Source: Mangrovibacter yixingensis (GTDB lineage: Bacteria > Pseudomonadota > Gammaproteobacteria > Enterobacterales > Enterobacteriaceae). Taken from it: a stretch of DNA of 64,000 bases. The position numbers were made by a program, and so were the translations under genes. Each line of letters opens with the position of its first letter. The stretch's first letter is position 1. This document shows, piece after piece, positions 16,914 to 26,170 of this stretch. The notes beneath the pieces were generated by a model, which ran no database searches, had not been told where the DNA came from, and was given only the letters and a program-made list of their open reading frames with translations. The DNA lies in assembly GCF_020523985.1 (NCBI RefSeq), contig NZ_JAIVKM010000001.1:124001-188000 (forward strand), in the 5' to 3' direction.

Positions 16914-17891
16914 ATGCCGCAAGAAGCTCATGTTTATTCTTATTCCGCTGTCCTGATGGGCTCCCCCATCCTGTTAAAACTCTTTCAGCATAACGAACAC
17001 CTCGCCCACCAGGTTTTCCGCCTGATTAAACACTACGAAAATCTACTTACCGTTAACCGTTCGCCCTCTGAAGTCATGAATATCAACTATGCGGCCGGCC
17101 AGCACCCGGTGGTGGTAAACCCGGCGGTATATCAGTTGATAAAGTGCGCTAAAGCGGCAAGTATGCTGCCCAACAGCGCATTTAACCTGGCAATTGGCCC
17201 GCTGGTAAAACGCTGGAAAATCGGTTTTCAGGGCAGTAGTGTGCCTCCGGCAGAAGACATTACGGCGTTATTAGCGCTGACTGACCCAGGCCAGGTGATT
17301 CTGGATGATGCACAACACAGTGTGTTTCTTACCCGGCCGGGAATGGAAATTGACCTGGGGGCAATTGCGAAAGGGTATATTGCTGACAGAGTGAGGGATT
17401 TTCTTCACAGCCAGCAGGTTTTTCAGGGGCTGATTAACCTGGGTGGAAACGTACAAACTTTGGGTGGCGCTTCCCTGGCGAGTGGGGCCGCCTGGTCAGT
17501 TGGCCTGAAGAAGCCATTTGCAGGCCCGGATGAGCTGATTGGTGTGATTGAAGTGAATGGTAAGTCAGTAGTAACTTCAGGGACTTATGAGCGTTGGTTT
17601 GAGTTTGAAGGGAAACACTATCACCATATTCTTGACCCACGTACCGGGTATCCGCTGGATAACGCGCTGCATAGTGTCACTATTATCTCGCAAGACTCTA
17701 TCGATGGTGATATCTGGACTACGCTGATTTACGGCATGGGTGTGGAGCAGGGGTGTGCCTGTCTGGCAAATAAACCGGGCATTGAAGCGATTTTTGTCAC
17801 CAAAGACCGCAAAGTTGTCCTCTCATCACAGCAGTTATTTACATTCACACTACAAGACCCGTCTTACCAATTGTCTCTGGGCTGCCTTTGA
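16914..17891 (+). CDS. apbE: FAD:protein FMN transferase ApbE, cytoplasmic form
   Basis: A 325-residue protein lacking the lipoprotein signal found in periplasmic ApbE. It contains the family signatures EIDLGAIAKGYIADRV, LINLGGNVQTLGG, VTSGTYERWFE and HHILDPRTGYPL. It transfers FMN from FAD to a threonine in SGAT-type motifs with Mg2+. Its clear client is the FMN_bind domain of the preceding reductase, as in Klebsiella. The start at 16914 is spaced properly from AGGTG; an ATG at 16908 is an alternative. The longer open frame reaching back into the reductase gene was rejected. Confidence 0.92.
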   Translation: MPQEAHVYSYSAVLMGSPILLKLFQHNEHLAHQVFRLIKHYENLLTVNRSPSEVMNINYAAGQHPVVVNPAVYQLIKCAKAASMLPNSAFNLAIGPLVKRWKIGFQGSSVPPAEDITALLALTDPGQVILDDAQHSVFLTRPGMEIDLGAIAKGYIADRVRDFLHSQQVFQGLINLGGNVQTLGGASLASGAAWSVGLKKPFAGPDELIGVIEVNGKSVVTSGTYERWFEFEGKHYHHILDPRTGYPLDNALHSVTIISQDSIDGDIWTTLIYGMGVEQGCACLANKPGIEAIFVTKDRKVVLSSQQLFTFTLQDPSYQLSLGCL

Positions 17892-17938
17892 TACTTATGG
17901 CAGTCAACCCCCCGGGGCGCACCAATAAAAAGCACGCA

Positions 17939-17956
17939 CCGGGCAAGTGTGCCCGG
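17939..17956 (-). terminator. Hairpin after dcuR, possible terminator
   Basis: CCGGGCA and TGCCCGG form a 7-bp GC stem with a 4-base loop. On the minus strand it is followed within a few bases by TTTTTATT. It lies between the convergent apbE and dcuR ends. Confidence 0.45.
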
Positions 17957-17966
17957 GCGAATACTG

Positions 17967-18686
17967 TTACTGGCAATATTGCTTGAGTAATGCGTAATGC
18001 TCAGCCTGCAAACGGTAGCGATAAACCGGGCGGCCGGTTACACCATAGTGAATACTGGTAAACAATATTTCACTTTGCGCCAGCCAGATAAGGTATTTCC
18101 GGCACGACACGCGGGAAATATTCACAGCGTTTGCCAGTTCATCGGTGGAGAACTCACTACCCGGATGCGCATCAATCCACAGGCAAATGGTGCGCAGGGT
18201 TTGTGGCGTCAGGCCCTTTGGTAACCGTTTTGAGTCACTGTTTTGGTGAAGATTACCGCGAATCAACCTGTCCACATCCGCCTGCTCGTAATACTGCTGG
18301 TTATCCATCAGGTTTTTCTTCTGACGCCAACCCGTCAGTGCTTCTTCAAACCGGGAAAACTGAAAGGGCTTGATCAGGTAATCCACCACACCATAATTCA
18401 ACGATTTTTTGATATTTTCGGCATCGGCTGCGGAAGAGATAACAATGACGTCGATGGGGCGTTGTGCCTGGCGCAACACGGGTAACAGATCCAGACCATT
18501 ATCCTGCTGCATATAAATATCCAACAAAATGAGGTCGATCGGTTGTTGCTTGTTGAGCACCAATTCGCTTGCTTGTTGTAACGTTGAAGCTGTGGCGCAA
18601 CAGGTAAAACCGGGTACCTGGGCAACATAACAGCGGTTCAGTTCTGCGACCATCGCATCATCATCGACTATCAACACATTGATCAT
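17967..18686 (-). CDS. dcuR: Response regulator DcuR
   Basis: A 239-residue CitB-family regulator that aligns over its whole length with E. coli DcuR. It has a receiver domain (acidic pocket DDD around residues 8-10, phosphoacceptor Asp in LILLDIYMQ, Lys in LIKPFQ) and a C-terminal helix-turn-helix (STDELANAVNISRVSCRKYL). It overlaps the dcuS stop by four bases, so the two are translationally coupled. In E. coli DcuR activates dcuB-fumB and frdABCD in response to C4-dicarboxylates. Here the probable targets are the two operons of this module. Whether this is the only dcuSR copy in the genome cannot be told. Confidence 0.95.
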   Translation of the reverse strand: MINVLIVDDDAMVAELNRCYVAQVPGFTCCATASTLQQASELVLNKQQPIDLILLDIYMQQDNGLDLLPVLRQAQRPIDVIVISSAADAENIKKSLNYGVVDYLIKPFQFSRFEEALTGWRQKKNLMDNQQYYEQADVDRLIRGNLHQNSDSKRLPKGLTPQTLRTICLWIDAHPGSEFSTDELANAVNISRVSCRKYLIWLAQSEILFTSIHYGVTGRPVYRYRLQAEHYALLKQYCQ

Positions 18687-20314
18687 GTGCTCATCCTCTT
18701 ACCATCCCAGGGAAGTTGTACATAAAATTGAGTGTAAACACCGGGCTCTGATTCAACCGAAATGGAGCCTCCGAGGTTTTCTGCTTGTTGCTTCGCGAGG
18801 AACAGCCCAACACCGCGTTCACTTCCCTTGGAAGAGAACCCTTTTTCAAAAATGGCCTGAACATTTTCAGGTGCAATACCGGGGCCATCATCACTCACTT
18901 CACATGACAGCCAGCCTTCCTGGTAATGCAGTAACACACTGACTTCCCCTTCGGGTTGCCCCTGAAGTGCATCAAAGGCATTTTCAATCAGGTTTCCCAA
19001 AACAGTGATTAATACCGCAACTTGATCTTCGTTATCGTTATCTGGCATCAGGCAATCTTCTGCCAGAGTAAGACGCAGGCCAGCATCATGAGCGCGGTTA
19101 ATTTTTCCCAACAGAAACCCGACAATGACGGGCGATTTAATTTTCAACTGCAGGGAGCCAATTTCAGCCTGGTAGTTATTTGCGGTGCTAAGAATATACT
19201 CTTCCAGCCGCTCATAACTCTTCATGTGCAGTAACCCCAGAATGACATGTAATTTATTCATGAATTCATGGGAGCGCTCTCGCAACGCATCGACATAGTT
19301 TACCATGCCGCTCAGCCGCTGCATTAACTGACTGACTTCGGTTTTATCCCTGAAAGTACAAATAGCGCCAATAATCGTATTGTTACTGCGCACCGGGACG
19401 GTATTACTTAACAGAACCCGGCCATTGAGCGTTATCTCCTGGTCCCGCAGTGGTTTGCCTGTTCGTAATACCTCACGTAACTTGGCAATAAGCGGCTGCG
19501 AATCATTAATATGGCCGGGCAACGGAGCATCGGCGGTACTGGTATCACGCAAGAGTTGCCGGGCGGTCTGGTTGATCAAATTGACATGGGCCTGGTCATC
19601 AACAGCAATAACCCCTTCTTTAATTGACTGCAACATGGCCTGGCGTTGTTCAAACAAGGTAGAAATTTCATAGGGCTCAAGGCCAAACAGAATGCGTTTT
19701 AGCATCCGTACCAGGCACCAGATACCAATGGCACTAATTAAAGCACCGAACAGCACGGTCCAAATAATGCTCCAGCGGCTGTGATTAATCTGCGCTTTTA
19801 CTTTATCAAGAGAGATACCTATCGCTACCACGCCAATTTGTTGGTGCTGGCTATCATAGACCGGGGTATACACCCGAACGGCTTCACCCAGTACACCATG
19901 GTTAACCGAGACGTTCTCATTGCCCACTAACGCCGTGTTAATGTCACTGCCAATATAGTGGTGGCCAATAGCATCTTTGTTTGGATGGGAGTAACGAATA
20001 CCATCCATATTGGTAATCACAACAAATAACAGATCATTGCGCTTGCGGATGGCTTCAGCCAGTGGCTGTATTTGGTAGGTTTGTGGCGGTTGTAATAGCG
20101 CCGCTTGAACCTGTGGTGAGTCTGCCAGTGTGCGGGCTACCGCCATTGCTTTATCTTCCAGCCCATCACGCGTGGCATCGCTTATCTGAAAAAAGTAGAG
20201 CAGATGAACCACTAACAATAATGGAATAATGACAGCGCTCACCATCAAAATGACGGATGTGCTTAGCTTCATTGGCCGCTTGCGCGTTGTGCGGGGTTGC
20301 TGCGAGTCGCTCAT
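18683..20314 (-). CDS. dcuS: C4-dicarboxylate sensor histidine kinase DcuS
   Basis: A 543-residue membrane kinase that matches E. coli DcuS throughout. It has TM1 (STSVILMVSAVIIPLLLVVH), a periplasmic PASP ligand domain (about 45-180, with LADSPQVQ and IRYSHPN), TM2, a cytoplasmic PAS domain (FEQRQAMLQSIKEGVIAVDD), a dimerisation region with the phospho-histidine in RERSHEFMNKLHVILGLLH, and a HATPase domain (NLIENAFDAL, DDGPGI). The start is at 20314 behind AAGGG. In E. coli, fumarate, malate, succinate or citrate bind the periplasmic domain, and DctA or DcuB act as co-sensors. Here the adjacent DASS carrier could take that role, which is inference. Confidence 0.95.
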   Translation of the reverse strand: MSDSQQPRTTRKRPMKLSTSVILMVSAVIIPLLLVVHLLYFFQISDATRDGLEDKAMAVARTLADSPQVQAALLQPPQTYQIQPLAEAIRKRNDLLFVVITNMDGIRYSHPNKDAIGHHYIGSDINTALVGNENVSVNHGVLGEAVRVYTPVYDSQHQQIGVVAIGISLDKVKAQINHSRWSIIWTVLFGALISAIGIWCLVRMLKRILFGLEPYEISTLFEQRQAMLQSIKEGVIAVDDQAHVNLINQTARQLLRDTSTADAPLPGHINDSQPLIAKLREVLRTGKPLRDQEITLNGRVLLSNTVPVRSNNTIIGAICTFRDKTEVSQLMQRLSGMVNYVDALRERSHEFMNKLHVILGLLHMKSYERLEEYILSTANNYQAEIGSLQLKIKSPVIVGFLLGKINRAHDAGLRLTLAEDCLMPDNDNEDQVAVLITVLGNLIENAFDALQGQPEGEVSVLLHYQEGWLSCEVSDDGPGIAPENVQAIFEKGFSSKGSERGVGLFLAKQQAENLGGSISVESEPGVYTQFYVQLPWDGKRMST

Positions 20315-21268
20315 AGGCGCCCTTAACACAAAACAATCAGGTGATTATTATCGCTTGCTGAGGTTATTTGTAAATATCCGATTATCTCTGATAACGCTTT
20401 TATGATGATAAATCAGATGTTGCCCTGTTCCTTGTTGAACTGCGTTGGAAAATGTGCCTCTCAATGGTTATAAAACTCACAGCTGAAAATGTGGGAAAAT
20501 ACGTTATTCACCTTATTTGAACGCGTAAAAACTACGGGGGTTATTTTCTCGTTGCGTGTTTAAAAAGAAGGGTTCTGGCCTGGAGCCAGTTTTTATGCAG
20601 GGCGTTTTTCGCAAAGCTTATAAGTTTATATAGTGGTTAAATATACAAGGTATCGTCCTGGCTAGAAAATATCTCAACCCTCACATTCTCGCGGGTAAAT
20701 GGTTTGCTGGCTCTGGAAATCTTGCGGGGAATATTCCAATTTTCACAACAGATTATTATTTTGATGGGCGTAATGGTGCTACAGGTGTTATTCTCCCTCT
20801 GCTGGTGTGGGTGGCGTTGCCAGACAACATGGCCTGTACATCATGTGTTATCAGACTTGTGCGGTGATGAGCATCGTCGCTTTGCAATGGCCTACTTTGG
20901 CAGCTAAGGCACACGCAGTAATCAGCCATCAGGCTGAATTGGGCCAATAACGTAAAGGATTTTCCATGTGGGGCCGGGCTTATATTACCCGCTAACACCC
21001 TCAACTTTGCTAAATGCCGGGAAAGAGAACGTTTCTTATCCTTGTGTTTGGTTTCTTTGGGTTAATGATTACTCGGTTGTTTCTCAATGTACATGTGTTT
21101 GTCAATTAGTTCAGGTTGCCAGTAGGGAGTTTGGCTGCATCATTTTATTCGCACTGGTTTTAGTATGCACATTAATATTTTTACACTTTACGTAAAGTTA
21201 GAAAGTCTTCCCGCCAGGGGGAGTTTATGCAAAGTAGTTAATGGAGTCGTTAATATGCAGGAAGCAGA
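20315..21268. other. Gene-poor gap of about 950 bases
   Basis: No open frame with a usable start, ribosome-binding site and protein-like composition was found. A stop-free plus-strand stretch (about 20634-20870) reads NPHILAGKWFAGSGNLAGNI in part but has no start codon. It may be a gene remnant. The upstream part must hold the dcuS promoter. Confidence 0.5.
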
Positions 21269-21568
21269 ATGAAAACCGTTCCAGAATTTAGTTTTCAATT
21301 AGCAAGTGTTGCTGTTAAAAATAATATTCAACGTAAGTTGCCGCCATTATTGTATGTGCAACAACTATACGGTTCAGCGCCGTGCTTTACACAGTTTGCC
21401 ACCATGATATTACCTGCAGCCCATACCTGCCTTGTTAAACGGCACCTTGCCATGTTTGAACTGAGCGAAAGCCGTGGGCAGTACCCAGGTAAAATGGGCG
21501 CGGTATTAAATGGTAACGCCGGTATTGGGTTGGCACCCACAGTGAGGTGCTCAGGCAATGGTTGGTGA
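21269..21568 (+). CDS. Small unrecognised protein upstream of prepilin peptidase
   Basis: A 99-residue frame starting at ATG with AGGA six bases upstream. Its stop overlaps the start of the peptidase gene by 11 bases, an arrangement that suggests translational coupling. I do not recognise the product. It has no obvious signal peptide or class III prepilin leader and shows mixed composition with several cysteines. It may be a real small gene, a leader peptide or a decayed gene. Confidence 0.4.
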   Translation: MKTVPEFSFQLASVAVKNNIQRKLPPLLYVQQLYGSAPCFTQFATMILPAAHTCLVKRHLAMFELSESRGQYPGKMGAVLNGNAGIGLAPTVRCSGNGW

Positions 21569-22346
21569 CCTCATCTCATTCCCTCTTATTGCCTTGCTGG
21601 GAGCCTGTGTTGGCAGCGTGGTTAATGTTTTGCTCTGGCGTATTCCAATCATGCTGGCACAACCCCACAACCGTGATTTCAACCTCTGCTTGCCGCGTTC
21701 ACACTGCCCGCTGTGCAAAACGCCTATAGCCTGGCATTACAACGTGCCTGTATTGGGCTGGTTATTCCTGAAAGGGCGCACTGCTTGTTGCCAGCAACCC
21801 CTGGCCCGGCGCTATGTGCTGATTGAGTTGTTACTGGCTATTTTGGCGTTGTTGCTGTCCTTCCTGCTGGCAAGCCCCGTGTTACTTGCCGCGGGTGTGC
21901 TGTTTTCGGCGTTGCTGGTAGCACTGCTGTTGACAGACCTGCAGCATATGTTACTGCCCGATGTGCTTACGCAGCCTTTGTTGTGGAGTGGGTTGTTACT
22001 GGCCCTTTCTGGTGCCGGGCCAATAAGCCTGGAATCAGCCTTGTTGGGGGCTGTAACAGGGTATTTAGCATTATGGTTGCTGTACTGGGTTGTGCTGCTG
22101 GTGTGCAATAAAGAAGGTATGGGCTATGGGGATTTTAAGTTGATGGCAGCGCTCGGGGCTTGGTGCGGCTGGAAAATGCTGCCATCCATTCTACTACTGG
22201 CTGCACTGTTAACCCTGGCGTTTATGCTGGCGGCGCGAGCTGCTCACCGGCGCTCACTCCATGAAGCTATCCCTTTTGGGCCTGGGTTGGCGCTGAGCGG
22301 TTGGGTGGGGTGGTTACTTGCCGTTCACCTGCCTTTTATCTGGTAA
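21558..22346 (+). CDS. Type IV prepilin peptidase/N-methyltransferase (A24 family, GspO/PilD)
   Basis: A 262-residue polytopic membrane protein. The two catalytic aspartates are D127 (LTDLQHMLLPD) and D192 (GYGDFKLMAALGAW). The cytoplasmic N-terminal loop keeps the zinc-type cysteines C50-P-L-C53 and C77-C78. The conserved family start (GACVGSVVNVLLWRIP) supports an N-methyltransferase domain too. Such enzymes cut the leader of type IV pilins and type II pseudopilins. No pilin, pseudopilin or secretion gene lies next to it, so it is an orphan copy whose clients are elsewhere. Confidence 0.92.
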   Translation: MVGDLISFPLIALLGACVGSVVNVLLWRIPIMLAQPHNRDFNLCLPRSHCPLCKTPIAWHYNVPVLGWLFLKGRTACCQQPLARRYVLIELLLAILALLLSFLLASPVLLAAGVLFSALLVALLLTDLQHMLLPDVLTQPLLWSGLLLALSGAGPISLESALLGAVTGYLALWLLYWVVLLVCNKEGMGYGDFKLMAALGAWCGWKMLPSILLLAALLTLAFMLAARAAHRRSLHEAIPFGPGLALSGWVGWLLAVHLPFIW

Positions 22347-22609
22347 CCCCGAGTTTTGTCACAGCCAGATCTTGTGGTTCAGGCCTTTAATATGCCGTAT
22401 TCACAGGTTACAACGTGACATTGTCCGTTAATCAATAGCATCTGTCTTAGTGGCGTAATAACGCACAGTGCATTTTGATGGATAATCGGGTAACTGTTGT
22501 TTTTTCATGGCCTGTCCGGGTGTTGCTCCGGTCGGTGTCTTTTTCGTTTGTTGCTTTACTTTTATCTGCTGCAACACGCAGATTTGGCAACAGTAGTGGA
22601 GACTTTCTG

Positions 22610-22969
22610 ATGTATGACTCAATTGACCAGTTGTTTACCCGAGCTGAAAGTTTACTGGCTGCGGGTATGCACCGCCGTGCCGCACGTTTGCTGCGTGATA
22701 TTGCAACTTCACCTGAAACGCCAGATTCCGCTCGTAAACGTGCCTGGCATATGATTGGTGAGCCTCAAATATCAGCAGATGAGAAACGCCGACTGGAAAA
22801 AGAGAAAGACTTGCTGGCAGCCCAACGGCGGCAACAGTTGATGGATGACCGGCAGCGTGTACTGGCCTATTTTACCCAAGGGTACAGTACGACTGAGGTA
22901 CAAAGCATGACTGGCCGTTCCAAGGCGTTCGTCGCTGCCTGGCACAAAAAATGGGAAGATATTCAGTAG
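22610..22969 (+). CDS. Unrecognised 119-residue helical protein with HTH-like C terminus
   Basis: The ATG at 22610 follows GTGGAGA at good spacing; the in-frame region before it (from 22475) has no such site and was excluded. Residues 1-40 look like a helical repeat (LFTRAESLLAAGMHRRAARLL). The middle is highly charged. Residues about 85-115 (VLAYFTQGYSTTEVQSMTGR) resemble a helix-turn-helix of small DNA-binding proteins. No family was recognised. Its 3' end overlaps that of the convergent AraC gene by seven bases. Confidence 0.55.
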   Translation: MYDSIDQLFTRAESLLAAGMHRRAARLLRDIATSPETPDSARKRAWHMIGEPQISADEKRRLEKEKDLLAAQRRQQLMDDRQRVLAYFTQGYSTTEVQSMTGRSKAFVAAWHKKWEDIQ

Positions 22970-23751
22970 CGGGAAGGTGGAATGCCAAACATTTGGCGGA
23001 ACGCATAAGTAAATGATGCAACGCTGGCATAGCCCAAATCCAGCGCGACTTGAGTAACGCTGTGGTTATTTTTCAACAAAATAACCGCATCCAGCAGGCG
23101 CATTTTCTGTTTCCATTCACTGAATGTAATTCCGGTTTCTTTTTTGAAACGGCGGGAGAAAGTACGCACAGACATACCACAGTGTGCAGCCCATTCATCA
23201 ATCGTATGAGCACGCCCAGGTTCAGCCTGAATCGTCCGGCAAACTTGCATAATTGCGGGTGATGCAGGCCAGGCAAGAGAAAAACCTGCATCAGGCAATT
23301 GCTCCAGCAAGTGGAGTAGCACAGAAACCAGCATGCCATTAGGCCCATCCTCGTCATAGTGTGCAGGGACATGAATGGTTGCATGGTGAATATATTCCCG
23401 CACAAAATGGCTAACCACCACCACATGGCAGGTCGCGTGATTCAGCGTAATTTTACCCGGTGAGATATACAGACTTTCCAGTTGAGTATCACCGCTGGCC
23501 TGTACCTGATGAGGTATATTTTGTGGGATCCAGATACCGTGAAAAACGGGTACGAATAAAGTCCTGCCATCCACCTCCACCCGCATTCCGCCTTTCCGGG
23601 CATAGAGAAACTCAACAAACTCATGTTGATGCTGAGCAACATAGTGGTTGTTGGGAATGGGGTAACTGCGGAAATACACAGGCCGGGGCAGGTGGGTAAT
23701 TTCTGCCACACGGGTAGCTGCAGCATCTTCGACTCTGGCAGGGCGTGGCAT
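22963..23751 (-). CDS. AraC-family transcriptional regulator with cupin sensor domain
   Basis: A 262-residue protein. The N-terminal half is a cupin (NHYVAQHQHEFVEFLYARKG, then GIWIPQNIPHQV). The C-terminal half has two helix-turn-helix motifs of AraC type (IDEWAAHCGMSVRTFSRRFK and VTQVALDLGYASVASFTYAF). The start at MPRPARVE (23751) has AGGA at the right distance; a longer form from 23805 is possible. It is divergent from cfa, 113 bases apart. The architecture is that of regulators of nearby efflux or catabolic genes such as NimR. A role in cfa control is possible but not shown. Confidence 0.88.
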   Translation of the reverse strand: MPRPARVEDAAATRVAEITHLPRPVYFRSYPIPNNHYVAQHQHEFVEFLYARKGGMRVEVDGRTLFVPVFHGIWIPQNIPHQVQASGDTQLESLYISPGKITLNHATCHVVVVSHFVREYIHHATIHVPAHYDEDGPNGMLVSVLLHLLEQLPDAGFSLAWPASPAIMQVCRTIQAEPGRAHTIDEWAAHCGMSVRTFSRRFKKETGITFSEWKQKMRLLDAVILLKNNHSVTQVALDLGYASVASFTYAFRQMFGIPPSRY

Positions 23752-23864
23752 AGTAGGTTGTCCTTTATTCGATATAAATTGTCTTTGTATGGTAATACCT
23801 GCCATAAGGGAATTCCATAAAATAATCAGACGACTAACCTTTCAAACATCTGCAGGAAATCAGA

Positions 23865-25016
23865 ATGAGCCATACCTCTCTCGCGGTGGAGTCTTCCACA
23901 GAACATGATGCCTGGTGGCGTATTGCCGAAACACTACTTGATGAAGCCGGTATCACTATTAATGGCTCGGGTGCTGCGGATATTCAGGTGAAACACCCCA
24001 ACTTCTTTAAACGTGTATTACAACAAGGATCCCTTGGCCTGGGGGAAAGCTATATGGATGGCTGGTGGGAGTGCGAACGGCTTGATCTCTTTTTCACCCG
24101 TATTCTTAAGGCCGGTCTGGACACCAAAATCCCTCACCATTTGAAAGATGTATTACGGATTTTATGGGCGCGTACCGTCAATCTTCAGTCACGCAAGCGG
24201 GCGTGGATTGTAGGCAAAGAGCACTATGATTTGGGCAATGATCTGTTCACCCGTATGCTGGATCCCTTTATGCAATATTCCTGTGGGTACTGGAAAACAG
24301 CCACTGATCTTGCCAGCGCCCAGCAAGCGAAATTGCGCCTGATTGGTGAGAAATTGCAACTTCGCCCTGGAATGAAAGTGTTGGATATTGGTTGTGGTTG
24401 GGGCGGGCTGGCAGAATTTCTTGCCCGTGAATATGGCGTGTCGGTGTGTGGCGTCACTATTTCTCGTGAACAACAAGCACTGGCGCAACAGCGTTGTGCC
24501 GGGCTGGATGTGACGATTCTGCTCCAGGATTATCGTGACCTGAACGAACAATTCGACCGAATTGTTTCGGTGGGGATGTTTGAGCATGTCGGCCCGAAAA
24601 ATTACGCCACCTATTTTTCCGTTGTGGCCCGTAATCTGAAACCCGATGGGCTGTTCTTATTACATTCTATTGGCTCCAATAAAACAGATATGAATGTTGA
24701 CCCATGGATTAATAAATACATTTTCCCCAACGGCTGCCTGCCATCCGTGCGCCAAATAGCCGATGCCAGCGAACCCCATTTTGTGATGGAGGACTGGCAT
24801 AACTTTGGCCCGGATTATGACAAAACGCTTATGGCCTGGTACCAGCGTTTCCTCACCGCCTGGCCGGATATTGCCAGCAACTACTCTCCACGTTTTAAAC
24901 GGATGTTTACCTATTACCTTAATGCCTGTGCCGGGGCGTTCCGCTCCCGTGATATTCAGCTATGGCAAGTGGTGTTCTCTCACGGCACCGAAGGCGGGTT
25001 GCGCGTACCCCGTTAA
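23865..25016 (+). CDS. cfa: Cyclopropane-fatty-acyl-phospholipid synthase
   Basis: A 383-residue protein, the same length class as E. coli Cfa (382) and similar throughout. The SAM-binding motif VLDIGCGWGGLAEFLA is near residue 170, and the catalytic-site region has VSVGMFEHVGPKNY and CGAxxR-like stretches toward the C terminus (NACAGAFRSRDIQLWQVVF). It adds a methylene bridge from S-adenosylmethionine to cis double bonds of membrane phospholipids, mainly on entry to stationary phase and under acid stress. It acts in the cytoplasm at the inner membrane. The neighbourhood differs from that of E. coli cfa (ribC, ydhC). Confidence 0.96.
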   Translation: MSHTSLAVESSTEHDAWWRIAETLLDEAGITINGSGAADIQVKHPNFFKRVLQQGSLGLGESYMDGWWECERLDLFFTRILKAGLDTKIPHHLKDVLRILWARTVNLQSRKRAWIVGKEHYDLGNDLFTRMLDPFMQYSCGYWKTATDLASAQQAKLRLIGEKLQLRPGMKVLDIGCGWGGLAEFLAREYGVSVCGVTISREQQALAQQRCAGLDVTILLQDYRDLNEQFDRIVSVGMFEHVGPKNYATYFSVVARNLKPDGLFLLHSIGSNKTDMNVDPWINKYIFPNGCLPSVRQIADASEPHFVMEDWHNFGPDYDKTLMAWYQRFLTAWPDIASNYSPRFKRMFTYYLNACAGAFRSRDIQLWQVVFSHGTEGGLRVPR

Positions 25017-25073
25017 GTTAGCGTGAGCAGAAGCCTCAGGGCGTTGTCTGAATTTGTTTGTTGGTTATAATTA

Positions 25074-26105
25074 GTGACAAATCCATTCACCACAACGCCC
25101 TGGCTGCCAATGAACTCAGTGCTGATTATTGTTCCCGATGGGGGCATGTTATTCGAATCCGTCGGGGTAACCGATATCCTGATGCAGGCTAACGAGCGTA
25201 ATGCCTTTAGCGCTTTCCCACAAAAGTCATATCAAGTCACTATTGCTACTACCCAAATGCATAAAGCCGTGCATGGGCGTTCTGGGCTCACCTTGCTGGC
25301 CGATGCTCGCCTGACAGAACTGGACCCACGGGAAGCGCGCGGCACAATAATGGTTACCGGGCGTGGTGTGGATGCGGAGGAAGACGAAGCTGTTGCGAGT
25401 TGGTTACGTATGGCAGCACCTCATGCGCAACGCATTGCATCCGTGTGTGGTGGCGCATTACTGCTGGCGATGGCGGGCATACTGAATGGGCGACGGGCAA
25501 CGACTCACTGGCGCCTGCTGGATCACATGGCACAAACCTGGCCCGGTATCACTGTAGAGCGTGGGCCAATATATGTTCAGGATGGGCCAGTATGGACATC
25601 GGCCGGTGTCAGCTCTGGTTTTGATCTCACACTGGGGTTAGTCGAAGCGGATATGGGGCATGCTATTGCCCGCGAAGTGGCGCAGGATATGGTGATGTAT
25701 TTGCGCCGTCCGGGTGGGCAAAGCCAGTTCAGCCGTTACCTGCCAGCCAGAGCGGCAAAACCGGGGCCGATTCGCGACTTGCAAGACTGGATTCAAGGTA
25801 ATCTTGCGGAAAACTTGTCGGTAGAAAGGCTGGCGGAAGACCTGGCAATGAGCCCGCGTAACTTCAACAGGGTGTTTTTACGGGAAACAGGCACCAGCCC
25901 GGCAAAGTACGTGGAGCACGTCAGGCTCGATGCCGCCCGTGAGTTCCTGGAGCAAACCAGTGACGGGGTTGAGCAAATCGCACTACAGACCGGTTTTGGC
26001 TCAGGAATCAATTTGCGGCGCGTTTTTGAACGCCATTTACAGGTTTCCCCCACGACTTACCGCGAGCGTTTTTATGCCCGTTCGATGGCTGAAATTGATC
26101 GTTAA
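25074..26105 (+). CDS. GlxA/FtrA-type regulator: DJ-1/PfpI-like domain plus AraC HTH
   Basis: A 343-residue fusion. Residues about 12-190 are a DJ-1/PfpI (type 1 glutamine amidotransferase-like) domain with the nucleophile-elbow pattern SVCGGALLLAMAGILNGRRA. The C-terminal 100 residues hold two AraC helix-turn-helix motifs (SVERLAEDLAMSPRNFNRVF and VEQIALQTGFGSGINLRRVF). The frame begins with GTG at 25074, and ATG at 25110 is an equally plausible start; neither has a clear ribosome-binding site. Family members act as activators sensing small metabolites. The GAPDH gene follows after 65 bases on the same strand, so the two may be linked. Confidence 0.88.
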   Translation: MTNPFTTTPWLPMNSVLIIVPDGGMLFESVGVTDILMQANERNAFSAFPQKSYQVTIATTQMHKAVHGRSGLTLLADARLTELDPREARGTIMVTGRGVDAEEDEAVASWLRMAAPHAQRIASVCGGALLLAMAGILNGRRATTHWRLLDHMAQTWPGITVERGPIYVQDGPVWTSAGVSSGFDLTLGLVEADMGHAIAREVAQDMVMYLRRPGGQSQFSRYLPARAAKPGPIRDLQDWIQGNLAENLSVERLAEDLAMSPRNFNRVFLRETGTSPAKYVEHVRLDAAREFLEQTSDGVEQIALQTGFGSGINLRRVFERHLQVSPTTYRERFYARSMAEIDR

Positions 26106-26170
26106 ATGTCATATTCGCCAGGCACCCTACTCAGTACAGTAGTTAACAGAAACTGACTGAGGAGGTGTTT

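Noticed and set aside
20704-20907. 67-codon frame in the gene-poor gap
   Set aside because: No good start context. Overlapping frames are equally open and no protein features stand out.
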